A stretch of DNA of 64,000 bases, taken from contig NZ_CP089414.1 of assembly GCF_022394535.1 (NCBI RefSeq), positions 1 through 64,000 of the forward strand, given 5' to 3'. This document shows, piece after piece, positions 29,692 through 39,580 of this stretch (its first letter is position 1; the number at the start of each line of letters is the position of its first letter). This DNA comes from Dyella terrae. Lineage in GTDB: Bacteria; Pseudomonadota; Gammaproteobacteria; Xanthomonadales; Rhodanobacteraceae. The notes under the pieces were generated by a model. It did not search any database and had not been told where the DNA came from. It worked only from the letters and a program-made list of their open reading frames with translations. The position numbers and the translations under genes were made by a program.

Positions 29692-31494
29692 GTGAACGCC
29701 GTCGTTGCAACGCAAACCGGGCTGGCTTCCCTCGACGGCGACAAGCTGTCCGCACTGGAACGACTGGCTACGGGGCTCGGCCCTGCTGAGCTTTATTGGA
29801 TCGCCGCATGGAGCGCCGCGCGCGCTGAGCAAGTGCAACGCGGCGTCGTGCCAGTGCCCACAGCCAAGGTAGGCAGTGAACGACTCACTATTCTTTACGG
29901 CAGCCAGACTGGGCAGGCAAAGCGCCTCGCTACGCAGCTCAGCGCACGGGCTGAAGCGGCCGGGCTCGCCGTTCGGCTGGTGCGAGCCGACGGCTATGCG
30001 CAGCGCGATCTCGCTAAGGAAACGCATCTCGTCGTGGTGATCAGCACCCAGGGTGACGCCGAGCCACCGGATGATGCGCGAGGGCTTGTCGAATTCATCC
30101 TGGGCAAGCGGGCACCGCGATTGCCCGGCCTGCAGTACGCCGTGCTCGGGTTGGGCGATTCGAGCTACCCGCATTTTTGTGCCATCGGTCGCCAGCTTGA
30201 CGTTCGGCTAGCCGAGCTGGGCGCCTCGCGATTTGCACCGCTTGGCGAAGCCGACGTCGATATCGACGCCATCGCCACGCCTTGGACCGAACAAGCGCTC
30301 GACAAGGCGCGACAGGTACTTGGCACGGTGCAACCCCTGGTGCGCGTGGCGAACCTGCAGCCGGTGCCTTCACGCCTCCGCCACACGCGCGAACATCCCT
30401 ATACGGCTTCGGTGCTCGACAACCAGGTCATCGTGGCCCGTGATGCGGGGCGGGATATTCGGCACGTCGAACTGTCGCTGGAAGGTTCGGGCTTGAGCTA
30501 TGAGCCCGGGGACGCCATTGGCGTGTGGCCGGAGAACCCGCCTACCCTGGTGGACCAATGGCTGACGCTGTTGAAGCTCGACGGCGAACAGCCTGTCTAC
30601 CATGGCGGCAAGGAACTGCCTCTTCGACGCTGGCTATCGCACGAACGCGAACTCACACGCCTGAGTCGCCCGCTGATCGCCGCCGTGGCCGATGCCAGTG
30701 GCGACGAGAAACTGGCTGGCCTGCTTCGACCGGATCGCTCAGCGAGCTTGGCCGCGTTGCTGGCCGACGAGCAACCCATCGACCTATGGCGCCGTTACCC
30801 CGCCGAGTGGTCGGCGGACGAACTGGTGGCAGCACTACGCCCGCAGACGCCGCGGCTTTACTCGATCGCCTCCAGCCAAAAAACGGTCGGCGATGAAGTG
30901 CACCTGACGGTTGCCGTGGTGGATTACGAGGCCTATGGCGAGCGCCATTGGGGCGCCGCTTCCTCGTTTATAGCCGCTGCCAGCGACGACCAGCGCGTGC
31001 CAGTCTTCATCGAGGAAAACGAGCGTTTCCGTCTACCGAAAGACAGTGGTCGCGACATCATCATGATTGGGCCCGGCACAGGCGTCGCACCGTTCCGTGC
31101 CTTCGTGCAGGAACGTCGCGAAATCGCCGCAAGCGGACGCAACTGGATCTTCTTCGGCAATCGCAACTTTACCCACGACTTTCTCTATCAGATCGAATGG
31201 CAGACGGCGCTGCGTGACGGGTCGTTGGATCGGCTTGATCTCGCGTTCTCACGCGACGGTGCCGCCAAGGTTTATGTGCAGCAGCGCATCCGCGAGCAAG
31301 GCCACGACTTGTATGCCTGGCTGCAGGAGGGCGCGCATCTGTACGTGTGCGGTGATGCCAATCACATGGCGAAGGACGTGCACGCCGCGTTGATCGACGT
31401 AGCCGTGAGCCACGGCGGCCAATCGCCAGAGCAGGCGAGGGAGTGGCTGTCCGACCTTTTGCAACAGGGCCGTTACGCCCGCGACGTGTACTGA
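29692..31494 (+). CDS. cysJ: Sulfite reductase flavoprotein (alpha) subunit
   Basis: CysJ passes electrons from NADPH through FAD and FMN to the CysI haemoprotein. Domains in order: flavodoxin-like ([42 protein letters not shown]), the FAD-binding region ([31 protein letters not shown]) and the NADPH domain ([19 protein letters not shown]), ending RYARDVY as in other CysJ. I chose the GTG at 29692, preceded by AAAGG six bases upstream; it gives 600 residues, against 599 in Escherichia coli. An ATG 21 bases earlier has no ribosome site and overlaps a conserved DNA motif. cysI begins one base after the stop. Confidence 0.94.
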   Translation: MNAVVATQTGLASLDGDKLSALERLATGLGPAELYWIAAWSAARAEQVQRGVVPVPTAKVGSERLTILYGSQTGQAKRLATQLSARAEAAGLAVRLVRADGYAQRDLAKETHLVVVISTQGDAEPPDDARGLVEFILGKRAPRLPGLQYAVLGLGDSSYPHFCAIGRQLDVRLAELGASRFAPLGEADVDIDAIATPWTEQALDKARQVLGTVQPLVRVANLQPVPSRLRHTREHPYTASVLDNQVIVARDAGRDIRHVELSLEGSGLSYEPGDAIGVWPENPPTLVDQWLTLLKLDGEQPVYHGGKELPLRRWLSHERELTRLSRPLIAAVADASGDEKLAGLLRPDRSASLAALLADEQPIDLWRRYPAEWSADELVAALRPQTPRLYSIASSQKTVGDEVHLTVAVVDYEAYGERHWGAASSFIAAASDDQRVPVFIEENERFRLPKDSGRDIIMIGPGTGVAPFRAFVQERREIAASGRNWIFFGNRNFTHDFLYQIEWQTALRDGSLDRLDLAFSRDGAAKVYVQQRIREQGHDLYAWLQEGAHLYVCGDANHMAKDVHAALIDVAVSHGGQSPEQAREWLSDLLQQGRYARDVY

Positions 31495-31495
31495 C

Positions 31496-33190
31496 ATGAC
31501 GACACCGCTTTCCGACTTCGAACACATCAAGGCCGCTAGTCGCCAGTTGCGCGGCACCATCGCCGAGGGTTTGCGCGACCCGGTGACCAACGCCATCAGC
31601 GACGACGACAACAAGCTGCTCAAGTTCCACGGTAGCTACCAGCAGGACGATCGTGACGTGCGCGAAGAGCGTCGCAAGCAGAAACTGGAGCCTGCGTACT
31701 CCTTCATGCTGCGCGCCCGCTTGCCGTCCGGCGTGGTGACGCCTGCGCAATGGTTGGTGTTCGATCGACTTGCCCGTGAGCACGCCAACGGCACGCTGCG
31801 CATCACCACGCGCCAGACCTTTCAGTGGCACGGCATCATCAAACAGCGCCTCAAGACCACCATCGCCGCCATCCATGATGCATTGGCCACCACCATTGCT
31901 GCCTGCGGTGACGTCGTGCGCAATGTGGTGAGCACGCCTAATCCGGTCGAGTCGTCTGCGCATGCGTTGGCCTATGCGTGGGCGACGCGTCTCTCCGAAG
32001 AGCTGTCGCCACGCACGCATGCCTATCACGAGATCTGGCTCGACGGCGAGCCGCTGGTCGGTGAGCCGAAGGATGAAGAGCCGCTGTACGGCCGCACCTA
32101 TTTGCCGCGCAAGTTCAAGATCGGCCTCGCGATTCCACCACTCAACGACATCGATGTGTTTGCGCAGGATCTAGGCCTTATCGCCATTATCGAACAGGGC
32201 GAGTTGAAAGGCTTCAACGTCGCTATCGGTGGCGGCATGGGCGCGACGCACGGCGATCCCAGCACCTACCCACGGCTGGCGAGTGTCATCGGCTTCGTCA
32301 CGCCGGACCAACTCCTGGCCGTCGCCGAAACCATCGTGGCGGTGCAGCGGGATTGGGGCAACCGCAGCGAGCGTAAACACGCGCGGCTGAAGTACACACT
32401 CGACCATCGCGGCCTGGATACATTCAAGGCTGAGCTGGAGCAGCGCCTGGGCTTTGCGCTGGAGCCGGAGCGCGCTTATCGCTTCGATCACAACGGTGAT
32501 CGCTACGGCTGGATCGAAGGTGAGGATGGCCGTTGGCATCTGACCTTGCAGATCGAGTCCGGTCGCCTTGCCGATGTCGGCGAGCGGCGCTGGCTCAGCG
32601 GACTGCGCAAATTGGCTGAGGTGCATCAAGGCGATTTTCGCCTCACCTGCAACCAGAACGTGATCATCGCCAATGTGGCTGCTGATGATCGCGGGCAGAT
32701 CGATGCCATCGTGGCGGCGCATAGGCTTGACAGCTATCGCACGGACAGCGGCATCCGCCGGCACGCTGTGGCCTGCGTGGCGCTGCCGACCTGCGGTCTT
32801 GCCATGGCGGAAAGCGAACGCTACCTGCCGGCGTTGCTTCCCCAGTTGGAAGCCTTGCTGGATGCCCACGGCTTGCGCGATGCGCCGATCCTGTTGCGCC
32901 TCTCGGGCTGCCCCAATGGCTGCTCGCGTCCGTACCTGGGTGAGATCGCATTGGTCGGACGCGGGCCAGGGCGCTACGACTTGCGATTGGGTGCGGATTT
33001 TCGTGGGCAGCGCCTCAATCAGGTCTATCGGGAAAACGTGGACGAGGCAGCGATTCTGGAAGCGCTGAGGCCACTGTTTGCGAGCTATGCGGCGGAGCGA
33101 AGCGACCAGGAACGGTTCGGCGATTTCTTGATACGCACCGGCGTGCTTGGAGTGAATACGCGAAGGATTCCTGCGGAGGTGGTGGCATGA
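31496..33190 (+). CDS. cysI: Sulfite reductase haemoprotein (beta) subunit
   Basis: CysI reduces sulfite to sulfide with six electrons at a siroheme coupled to a 4Fe-4S cluster. The 564-residue protein shows the cluster and siroheme ligands as CVALPTC (Cys-x5-Cys) and [10 protein letters not shown] (Cys-x3-Cys) in the C-terminal half. The substrate-binding segment [13 protein letters not shown] and the start [19 protein letters not shown] are also typical. It lies one base after cysJ, and the next gene overlaps its stop by four bases, so cysJIH is one operon. The siroheme comes from cysG about 5 kb downstream. Confidence 0.96.
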   Translation: MTTPLSDFEHIKAASRQLRGTIAEGLRDPVTNAISDDDNKLLKFHGSYQQDDRDVREERRKQKLEPAYSFMLRARLPSGVVTPAQWLVFDRLAREHANGTLRITTRQTFQWHGIIKQRLKTTIAAIHDALATTIAACGDVVRNVVSTPNPVESSAHALAYAWATRLSEELSPRTHAYHEIWLDGEPLVGEPKDEEPLYGRTYLPRKFKIGLAIPPLNDIDVFAQDLGLIAIIEQGELKGFNVAIGGGMGATHGDPSTYPRLASVIGFVTPDQLLAVAETIVAVQRDWGNRSERKHARLKYTLDHRGLDTFKAELEQRLGFALEPERAYRFDHNGDRYGWIEGEDGRWHLTLQIESGRLADVGERRWLSGLRKLAEVHQGDFRLTCNQNVIIANVAADDRGQIDAIVAAHRLDSYRTDSGIRRHAVACVALPTCGLAMAESERYLPALLPQLEALLDAHGLRDAPILLRLSGCPNGCSRPYLGEIALVGRGPGRYDLRLGADFRGQRLNQVYRENVDEAAILEALRPLFASYAAERSDQERFGDFLIRTGVLGVNTRRIPAEVVA

Positions 33191-33909
33191 ACCAGGCGCT
33201 GCTCGAGGATGCGCAGCACGACGCCCGAGCACTAGGCGAACTCAATACATGGCTGGGTACGCTGGACGCAGAGCAACGGGTGCTCTGGGCTCTCGCCTAT
33301 GCGCCGGGAACCCACGTCCTTTCGTCCAGCTTCGGCGCGCAAGCGGCCGTGTCGCTGCACCTGCTGACGCGTCAGCGGCCGGACCTTCCCGTGGTGCTGA
33401 TCGATACGGGCTACCTGTTTCCGGAAACCTATCACTTCATCGACGAACTGCAGCAACGCCTTTCATTGAACCTGAAGGTCTTCAGCGCCGCCGAAAGTCC
33501 GGCGTGGTTGGAGGCCAGGGAAGGGCGCCTGTGGGAGCAGGGCGTAGCGGGTATCGATCGCTACAACCAACTGCGCAAGGTAGAGCCCATGCAGCGCGCC
33601 CTGCGGGAACTCGGCGCCGGCTCATGGTTTGCCGGACTGCGCCGCAGTCAGGCACGCACACGGGCTGCGATTCCGTTCGCGGAGCGCCGCGATGGTCGCT
33701 GGAAATTCCATCCCATTGCGGACTGGAATGATCGCGACGTGGGCATGTACTTGCGCAAGTACGGCCTGCCTTACCACCCCCTGTGGGACCAGGGTTACAT
33801 CTCCATCGGTGACGTACACACCACGCATCGCTGGGAACCCGGGACCGATGTCGACGCCACCCGTTTCTTCGGCCTGAAGCGCGAATGCGGACTTCACGGC
33901 CTGGTTTGA
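33187..33909 (+). CDS. cysH: Phosphoadenylyl-sulfate (PAPS) reductase
   Basis: CysH reduces PAPS to sulfite and adenosine 3',5'-bisphosphate with thioredoxin. The 240-residue product has the PP-loop-type start ([17 protein letters not shown]), [26 protein letters not shown] and the C-terminal ECGLHG with catalytic Cys234. The two Cys pairs that hold the 4Fe-4S cluster of APS reductases are absent, so it should use PAPS; that fits the APS kinase domain encoded next. Its ATG overlaps the cysI stop (ATGA). Confidence 0.95.
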   Translation: MNQALLEDAQHDARALGELNTWLGTLDAEQRVLWALAYAPGTHVLSSSFGAQAAVSLHLLTRQRPDLPVVLIDTGYLFPETYHFIDELQQRLSLNLKVFSAAESPAWLEAREGRLWEQGVAGIDRYNQLRKVEPMQRALRELGAGSWFAGLRRSQARTRAAIPFAERRDGRWKFHPIADWNDRDVGMYLRKYGLPYHPLWDQGYISIGDVHTTHRWEPGTDVDATRFFGLKRECGLHGLV

Positions 33910-33978
33910 CCGAACACCACAAGAATCGATCCGGCGCACAACGCCGGCCGCCGCCCCGACCGATCAAAGACCCATACC

Positions 33979-35745
33979 ATGAGCCAGAGCGCCCTAGCCC
34001 AGTCCGATGTTGCTGCCTTTCACGAAGAACCGCCTTCGCTGATTCCGCCCCATGGCGGCGTGCTGAAGGAGTTGTACCTGCCGGCTGATGAAGCTGCTGC
34101 GCTCAAACAGCGCAGCGCAGGTTTGCCGGGTGTGGATCTGGATACACGGCAACTGTGCGACCTGGAACTGCTGCTTAGCGGCGCTTTTTCACCACTGGAA
34201 GGATTCCTCACCCAACGCGATTACGACCGGGTGGTCGAGGAGTACCGGCTGGCGGATGGCACGCTGTGGCCGATCCCGATCACGCTCGATGTCACGGAAG
34301 CGTTTGCCGAACGACTCGCGCCGGGCAGCGAAGTTGCGCTGCGCGATACGCAGGGCGTGCCGCTAGCCGTGCTCGAAGTTCAGGACATCTACCGGCCGGA
34401 TCGCACTGATGAAGCGCTGAAAGTGTTCGGCACTACCGATCGCGCGCATCCGGGCGTGGCCGAACTGCTGGATCGCTATCGCCCCGTCAATCTCGGTGGT
34501 CGCGTGCGCGGTATCCAGGCGCCGTCGCACTATGATTTCGCCACCTTGCGCGACACGCCGCGCAGCCTGCGCGACTGGTTTAAGGCGCAAGGCTGGCATC
34601 GCATCGTTGCCTTCCAGACGCGCAACCCCATGCACCGCGCCCATCGCGAGTTGACCTTGCGCGCAGCGCAGCAAGTAGGCGCGAAACTGCTAGTACAGCC
34701 TTCAGTCGGTCGCACCAAGCCCGGCGACATCGACCACTACACACGCGTGCGTTGCTACCAAGCCCTACTGCCGCAGTACCCAGCAAACAGCGCGCACCTT
34801 TCGTTGCTTCCGTTAGCCATGCGCATGGGTGGTCCGCGCGAGGCGCTGTGGCACGCCATCATTCGGAAGAACTACGGCGCAAGCCATTTCATCGTCGGGC
34901 GTGATCACGCCGGCCCTGGCAACGATTCCAACGGTAAGCCGTTCTACGGTCCCTTCGACGCGCAGCACTTGCTGGAGCGGCACCAGGACGAACTGGGCAT
35001 CCGGATCGTGCCATTCCCGGCGATGGTCTACGTCGCCAACCGTGATACCTATCTACCGTCGAACGAAGTGTTGCCAGACGACGAAGTACGCGACATCTCC
35101 GGTACGCAACTCCGTCGTCACCTGCATGAAGGCAGCGAGATCCCTTCGTGGTTCTCGTTCCCCGAAGTAGTGAAGATCCTGCGCGAGCGCCATCCTGTGC
35201 AGGCATCGCGCGGCTTCGCGCTGTTTTTCACGGGGCTCTCAGGCGCAGGCAAGTCGACCATCGCGCAGGCTGTGGTGGCGCAATTGCTGGAGCGCACCAG
35301 TCGCGCTGTGACCGTGCTCGATGGTGACGAAGTGCGGAAGCATCTGTCGCGTGGACTGGGGTTCTCGCGGGATGATCGTAACGCCAACGTGACGCGCATC
35401 GGCTATGTGGCCAGTGAGATCGTGCGACACGGTGGCGTCGCCGTGTGCGCGCCGATCGCGCCCTATGCTGATGCGCGCGCCGACGCACGCACGTTGGTGG
35501 AGGCGCATGGCGACTTTATTGAGATCCATGTGGCGACGACGCTGGATGTGTGCGAGGCGCGGGATCGCAAGGGGCTCTATGCGCAGGCGCGTGCGGGAGC
35601 GATTACGCATTTCACGGGGATCAGTGATCCGTATGAGGTGCCGGTGCATCCGGAGCTGCGGATTGATGGGAATGCGGGGGATCCGGTGGTGTTGGCGGGG
35701 CATATTCTTGAGTTGTTGGGGGCTCGGGGATTGCTTCGCGGCTGA
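33979..35745 (+). CDS. Bifunctional ATP sulfurylase / APS kinase fusion
   Basis: A 588-residue fusion that activates sulfate in two steps. Residues 1 to about 400 are a homomeric (Sat-type) ATP sulfurylase: QTRNPMHRAH (the QxRN and HxxH motifs), GRDHAGPGN and the ISGTQLRRHL end. From about 412 it is an APS kinase (CysC): P-loop GLSGAGKST, DGDEVRKHLSRGLGFSRDDR, and GISDPYEVP. No cysD or cysN gene is present in the cluster, so this enzyme probably replaces the GTP-driven CysDN complex common in gammaproteobacteria. It follows cysH after 69 bases. Codon use in the last 150 bases is less GC-optimised. No strong ribosome site is visible. Confidence 0.93.
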   Translation: MSQSALAQSDVAAFHEEPPSLIPPHGGVLKELYLPADEAAALKQRSAGLPGVDLDTRQLCDLELLLSGAFSPLEGFLTQRDYDRVVEEYRLADGTLWPIPITLDVTEAFAERLAPGSEVALRDTQGVPLAVLEVQDIYRPDRTDEALKVFGTTDRAHPGVAELLDRYRPVNLGGRVRGIQAPSHYDFATLRDTPRSLRDWFKAQGWHRIVAFQTRNPMHRAHRELTLRAAQQVGAKLLVQPSVGRTKPGDIDHYTRVRCYQALLPQYPANSAHLSLLPLAMRMGGPREALWHAIIRKNYGASHFIVGRDHAGPGNDSNGKPFYGPFDAQHLLERHQDELGIRIVPFPAMVYVANRDTYLPSNEVLPDDEVRDISGTQLRRHLHEGSEIPSWFSFPEVVKILRERHPVQASRGFALFFTGLSGAGKSTIAQAVVAQLLERTSRAVTVLDGDEVRKHLSRGLGFSRDDRNANVTRIGYVASEIVRHGGVAVCAPIAPYADARADARTLVEAHGDFIEIHVATTLDVCEARDRKGLYAQARAGAITHFTGISDPYEVPVHPELRIDGNAGDPVVLAGHILELLGARGLLRG

Positions 35746-35763
35746 TTTGTTCGCGCGCTTTTG

Positions 35764-35799
35764 CTCCCTCTCTCCTTTGGGGAGAGGGCTGGGGTGAGC
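35764..35799 (-). repeat. Short dispersed hairpin repeat (CTCTCCCC type)
   Basis: An inverted repeat built of CCCTCTCTCC / GGGGAGAGGG followed by CTGGGGTGAG. Related copies occur at 36661-36697, 40544-40580 and 44566-44602. It comes just after the sulfurylase stop and may serve as its transcript end. Such repeats are common between genes in proteobacteria. Confidence 0.7.
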
Positions 35800-35845
35800 C
35801 CCGAAAAGGGGGTAAAGGTCGGGTGCTCGCCATATCGTTTTGATG

Positions 35846-36030
35846 AAACCGTCATCCCTGCGAAGGCAGGGATCCAGTGACTTTGCGTTTGGTTGTCGCG
35901 CTACGGCGATCTGGCCGCCTACGCAGCGGGCGTTTCGATCGTCTGCCGACGACGCGAAGCTAGTCCCGTGGGACGCTCGAGTCACTTTTCTTTGTTGGCC
36001 CAAAGAAAAATAACCCAAAGAAATGGCCTG
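35846..36030 (-). repeat. Composite structured element, inverted partial copy A
   Basis: Reverse-complement of the right half of the elements at 36246-36700 and 44083-44605. It carries the ATCCCTGC-GAAG-GCAGGGAT hairpin (35854-35873), the GTCGAAACGCCCGC-like joining sequence and the hairpin GTCACTTTTCTTTG / CAAAGAAAAATAAC (35981-35994 and 36001-36014). It faces copy B across about 215 bases that hold a further hairpin (GGCGCG / CGCGCC) and no gene. The right-hand limit is where similarity fades, judged by eye. Confidence 0.72.
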
Positions 36031-36245
36031 ACAGACCAACGCTCGCAGCATGTCGATGGGATAAGCTCGAACGGGTGAGGAAGGTTGCTGCTTGGCCACC
36101 TTCGCCTCTACACAGCGGGTACTTCGGCGCGCTTCGCAACGCGCCGATGCGGAGAGGACTTAAAGCAGGCTTCGCTACGCTTCCCGACCGCTGGGGAGAA
36201 CTCGCAGCATTACGGCATCGTCCGTCTGCCTTGGCTTTCTGCACT

Positions 36246-36700
36246 AGAGGCAGGAGCAACGCAACCTGCCGCGACGCGATGTGCGGCGAAGCTGCACGAG
36301 CCGTCGGCTCGTCGCTTTTGACCGTCGGGCCCCCTGTGCGGCGGTGAGGGGTGGACGAAAAGGCCCGCAGGGGGGATCGGTATGGATGCCGATTCCTTTT
36401 CGCCAGGGCAGGAAGCCCTGTCGAAAAGCCCGGCCGTCCCTCACGAACTGGCCGGCTTCACCGGCCAGCGCCAAGTGGGGGTGCCCTTTCTTCGGGTTAC
36501 TTTTCTTGGGCAAGCAAAGAAAAGTGACTCGGCCTCCGGTAGGAGGTCGAAAGCCCGCCGCAGGTGAGCCAGGTCGCGGCAAAGCGACAACCAAGCCACA
36601 TCGCTACTGGATCCCGGCCTGCGCCGGGATGACGATACAAACGGTGAGGTTAGATTGACCCCTCACCCCAACCCTCTCCCCAAAGGGGCGAGGGAGCAAG
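36246..36700 (+). repeat. Composite structured element, copy B
   Basis: About 450 bases with clear similarity to 44083-44605 over most of the length. Hairpins in order: GTGCGGC-GAA-GCTGCAC (36281-36297); CCCCTGTG pairing with CGCAGGGG (from about 36330 to 36375); TTTTCG.CAGGGC / GCCCTG.CGAAAA (36397-36427); CTGGCCGG / CCGGCCAG; GTTACTTTTCTT / AAGAAAAGTGAC (36496-36528); ATCCCGGC / GCCGGGAT; and the terminal CTCTCCCC repeat. Frames of 70-125 codons pass through it, but they match only other copies of the element and I do not regard them as genes. Confidence 0.8.
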
Positions 36701-36742
36701 AACTAAGGCGCTATTGCGCCTCCACCAACGGCTCCGCCACCT

Positions 36743-37732
36743 TCAACGGCACCTGCCTCTCCCGCCAATGCGGCACCCCCCGGCCACTGCGACGTCCCCG
36801 TGCCCCCCCGAAGTCAACGCGCGACTCACCGCACGCCGCTCCAGATGCGGCGCAAACACACTGATGAAATCCAGCGCATATTCACGCAACACGCTTTCCC
36901 GGCGCAGCACAATCCAAGTAGTGCAGGCGGCGAACAGGTTGTCGGCGCCGAGTTCGCGCAGATCGGTGTCGTGGTTGGGTTGATAGGCCATCTCGGCGAG
37001 CACGCCGATGCCAAGTCCTTCGCGTACGTAGGTCTTGATCAGGTCAGCGTCGCTAGCCGTCATCACGATCTGTGGGTCGAGCCCCGCACTCTGGAAAGCG
37101 CGGATGAGGGAAGACTCCGGTTTCAGTGAGGAGTCGTAGCTGATCAGTGGATGCGCCGCGAGCTGTTCCAGTGTCGGCGGTTGTTTCTGGCGCGCCAGTG
37201 GATGGTTCTTCGGCACCACCACCGTGCGGTTCCAGCGATAGGCGGGCAGGGCGATACCGTTGGGCGGCGGCGCGCCAGCGGCGGTGCTGACGATGGCCAG
37301 ATCCACCTGGCCGCTGTCGAGCAGCGATATCACGTCTGAATCGCTCACCGGCTGCAGGTGGACGCTTACTTGCGGGTAGCTGCGGCTGAGTGCCGCTACG
37401 GACGAAGGCAGCGCAAAGCGCGCCTGAGTGTGGGTGGTGGCGATACGCAGCGTGCCGCGCGATTCGTTGCGCAGGTTGGCGGCGATGGAGCGAATGTTGG
37501 CCGCCTCCGCCAGGATGATGCGCGCGCGTTCCAACACGTGGGTACCCGCATGCGTAATCGCGTGCAGGCTGCGTCCCTTGCGATGGAACAACTGGAAGCC
37601 AAGTTCGTCTTCGAGCTGGCGAAGCAGCTTGCTCAGGCCCGGCTGGGTGGCATGCACCCGCTCGGCTGCGAGGGTGATGTTCAGGCCGGCATCAGCGATG
37701 GCGACGAGGTAGCGAAGTTGCGTCAGCGTCAT
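36743..37732 (-). CDS. cysB: CysB-type LysR transcriptional regulator
   Basis: CysB activates sulfate-assimilation genes and responds to O-acetylserine/N-acetylserine and to sulfide. The 329-residue product has the N-terminal helix-turn-helix (LRYLVAIADAGLNITLAAERVHATQPGLSKLLRQLEDELG) and the CysB signature IATTHTQARFALP with the ligand-binding Thr residues. The conserved DADLIKTYVREGLGIGVLA follows in the effector domain. The start ATG at 37732 fits the family; a longer TTG-started frame upstream does not. The last 20 residues are Gly/Arg-rich and not conserved. It is divergent from cysG and lies between the two halves of the cys cluster. Confidence 0.92.
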   Translation of the reverse strand: MTLTQLRYLVAIADAGLNITLAAERVHATQPGLSKLLRQLEDELGFQLFHRKGRSLHAITHAGTHVLERARIILAEAANIRSIAANLRNESRGTLRIATTHTQARFALPSSVAALSRSYPQVSVHLQPVSDSDVISLLDSGQVDLAIVSTAAGAPPPNGIALPAYRWNRTVVVPKNHPLARQKQPPTLEQLAAHPLISYDSSLKPESSLIRAFQSAGLDPQIVMTASDADLIKTYVREGLGIGVLAEMAYQPNHDTDLRELGADNLFAACTTWIVLRRESVLREYALDFISVFAPHLERRAVSRALTSGGHGDVAVAGGCRIGGRGRCR

Positions 37733-37896
37733 TGTTCGGGTTCCACAGGCAATCGAGGGAGATGTGGCTCGGTGTCGCGCTGCGGATACATCGCGCAGGC
37801 CTGCACACCGGCGCCTTGCGTTTGCAGGCGGTCGGGGTGGTGTCCAGCAGGTGGCGATGAAAGTCCATGAAGTACCGTAACGGAGTGTTCTCAATT

Positions 37897-37912
37897 AGAC
37901 GTCTATACATCT
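37897..37912 (-). promoter_or_regulatory. Box shared with cysJ (AGATGTATAGACGTCT)
   Basis: This 16-base site in the 334-base cysB-cysG gap matches AGATGTATGGACGTCC before cysJ at 14 of 16 positions, in the same direction relative to cysB as the other is to cysJ. The right half, AGACGTCT, equals the consensus half-site of the MetJ repressor. The rest of the gap has TTATAACG near 37962, similar to the cysJ palindrome core, and no gene. Confidence 0.5.
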
Positions 37913-38066
37913 GTTGCTGCTATGCGTCAATACTTTGTGAGGCTAGCAACGGGTCTCGTCTTATAACGACCCGGCATATCGGGCCACCCAGAAATCATTT
38001 GTACAGCCGGTTCAGCCTGCCTAGCGTGGATGGTCAACTGCCCCATCTCACGGAGCCCGAGGCTGG

Positions 38067-39506
38067 ATGAAGCTCTACCCGCTGTTTGCCGATCTGTCCG
38101 GCCGCCAGGTACTGGTGGTGGGCGGCGGTGTGGTCGGGGAGCGGAAGGCGGCCTCGTTGCTGGAAGCCGGCGCGCGGGTTGCGGTGGGGGCGCCCGACCT
38201 CACCCCCGCGCTGCTCGGCTGGGTGAGCGAAGGGCGCGTGCAATGGCTACGTGGCCTGTTCGAAGACGCTTGGCTCGACGACGCATGGCTCGTTGTGGCC
38301 GCTACGCCTGATCCGGCCCTGCACGAGCGCATTGCAGCCTTGGCGGATGCCCGCCGCGTGTTCATCAACGTCGTCGACGATGCGGAACAATCGAGCTTCC
38401 ACGTGCCGGCTGTAATCGATCGCGCTCCCGTCACTATCGCCATTTCCAGCGGCGGACATGCCCCCATGCTCGCGCGCCTGTTGCGTGAGCGCCTCGAAGT
38501 GCTGATCGATCCGGTGGTGGGCTCCCTCGCCACGTTGCTGGGACAAATGCGCCAGCGTATTCGAGCACGCCTGCCGGACATCGCCTTGCGTCGGCGCTTC
38601 TACGAGCGTCTGTTGCACGGCCCGGTGCAGAGCCTGCTACGTCGTGGACAGTGGGCGCTGGCTGAGGCATCGGCTGAGCGGTTGCTCGACGCCACTGAGG
38701 CGAAATCCCTGGGTTCCGTGGTGTTGGTGGGAGCCGGCCCGGGGGATCCAGGGCTGCTTACCTTGCGCGGTTTGCGTGCCTTGAACGAGGCGGATGTGAT
38801 CCTGCACGACCGCTTGGTGAGCGTGGAAGTACTGGCACTGGCGCGTCGTGACGCTGAACGTATCGAAGTGGCTAAGCAAGCGGGTAACCATCACGCCACG
38901 CAGGCTCAGATCCATGCATTGATGTTGCAACATGCCGCTGCCGGGCGGCGCGTGGTGCGCCTGAAGGGCGGCGATCCGTTTGTGTTCGGACGTGGCGGCG
39001 AGGAGCTGGAGTTCCTGCGCAGCCACGCTATTCCTTATGAGGTGGTGCCGGGCATCACGGCGGCACTCGCCTGCGCCGCGTACGCGGGTGTCCCGCTGAC
39101 GCATCGTGAGCACGCGCAATCGGTGCGCCTGGTTACGGCGCACTGCCAGAACTCCATCGATACGCTCGACTGGCCGGCCCTGGCGCAGGAGCGCCAGACG
39201 TTGGCGGTCTACATGGGCACCAGCGAGTTGCCCGTGATCCGGCAGAAGCTGCTCGACCATGGCCGCGCGGCGGGCACGCCGTTTGCGCTGGTCGAGAATG
39301 GGTCGCGACCGGAGCAGCGAGTGGTCACGGGCACGTTGGCCGATCTGGTCGAGCAGGCGAGCATGCATGACGTCAGGTCGCCAGCGCTACTGATCATTGG
39401 TGAGGTGGCCAGCCTGGCGTCCACGCTGTCATGGTTTGGCAGCCCGCCCGAGGGCACCCTGCTCGCGCCGGCTCCGTCGTCGTCGTCCAGGGCGGCTGCG
39501 GCTTGA
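38067..39506 (+). CDS. cysG: Siroheme synthase, trifunctional
   Basis: CysG makes siroheme from uroporphyrinogen III. The N-terminal half (residues 1 to about 210) is the NAD-dependent precorrin-2 dehydrogenase/ferrochelatase ([50 protein letters not shown] with Ser128). The C-terminal half is the SAM-dependent uroporphyrinogen III methyltransferase ([61 protein letters not shown]). With 479 residues it is full length. The tail is a low-complexity [12 protein letters not shown]. It supplies the CysI cofactor, is divergent from cysB and precedes cysK by 74 bases. Confidence 0.95.
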   Translation: MKLYPLFADLSGRQVLVVGGGVVGERKAASLLEAGARVAVGAPDLTPALLGWVSEGRVQWLRGLFEDAWLDDAWLVVAATPDPALHERIAALADARRVFINVVDDAEQSSFHVPAVIDRAPVTIAISSGGHAPMLARLLRERLEVLIDPVVGSLATLLGQMRQRIRARLPDIALRRRFYERLLHGPVQSLLRRGQWALAEASAERLLDATEAKSLGSVVLVGAGPGDPGLLTLRGLRALNEADVILHDRLVSVEVLALARRDAERIEVAKQAGNHHATQAQIHALMLQHAAAGRRVVRLKGGDPFVFGRGGEELEFLRSHAIPYEVVPGITAALACAAYAGVPLTHREHAQSVRLVTAHCQNSIDTLDWPALAQERQTLAVYMGTSELPVIRQKLLDHGRAAGTPFALVENGSRPEQRVVTGTLADLVEQASMHDVRSPALLIIGEVASLASTLSWFGSPPEGTLLAPAPSSSSRAAAA

Positions 39507-39580
39507 CACAACCTTGCCCTTCACGGGCGCACCATCGCGTTCTCTGATTTTTCATCCATGCCGAGCTCCGGAGCCATTCC

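Noticed and set aside
36281..36658. Frames of 61-125 codons inside composite element B, and similar ones in copy C (44016-44689)
   Set aside because: They match each other only because the DNA repeat is shared. Changes between copies preserve base pairing rather than reading frame, and no ribosome site or domain is present.
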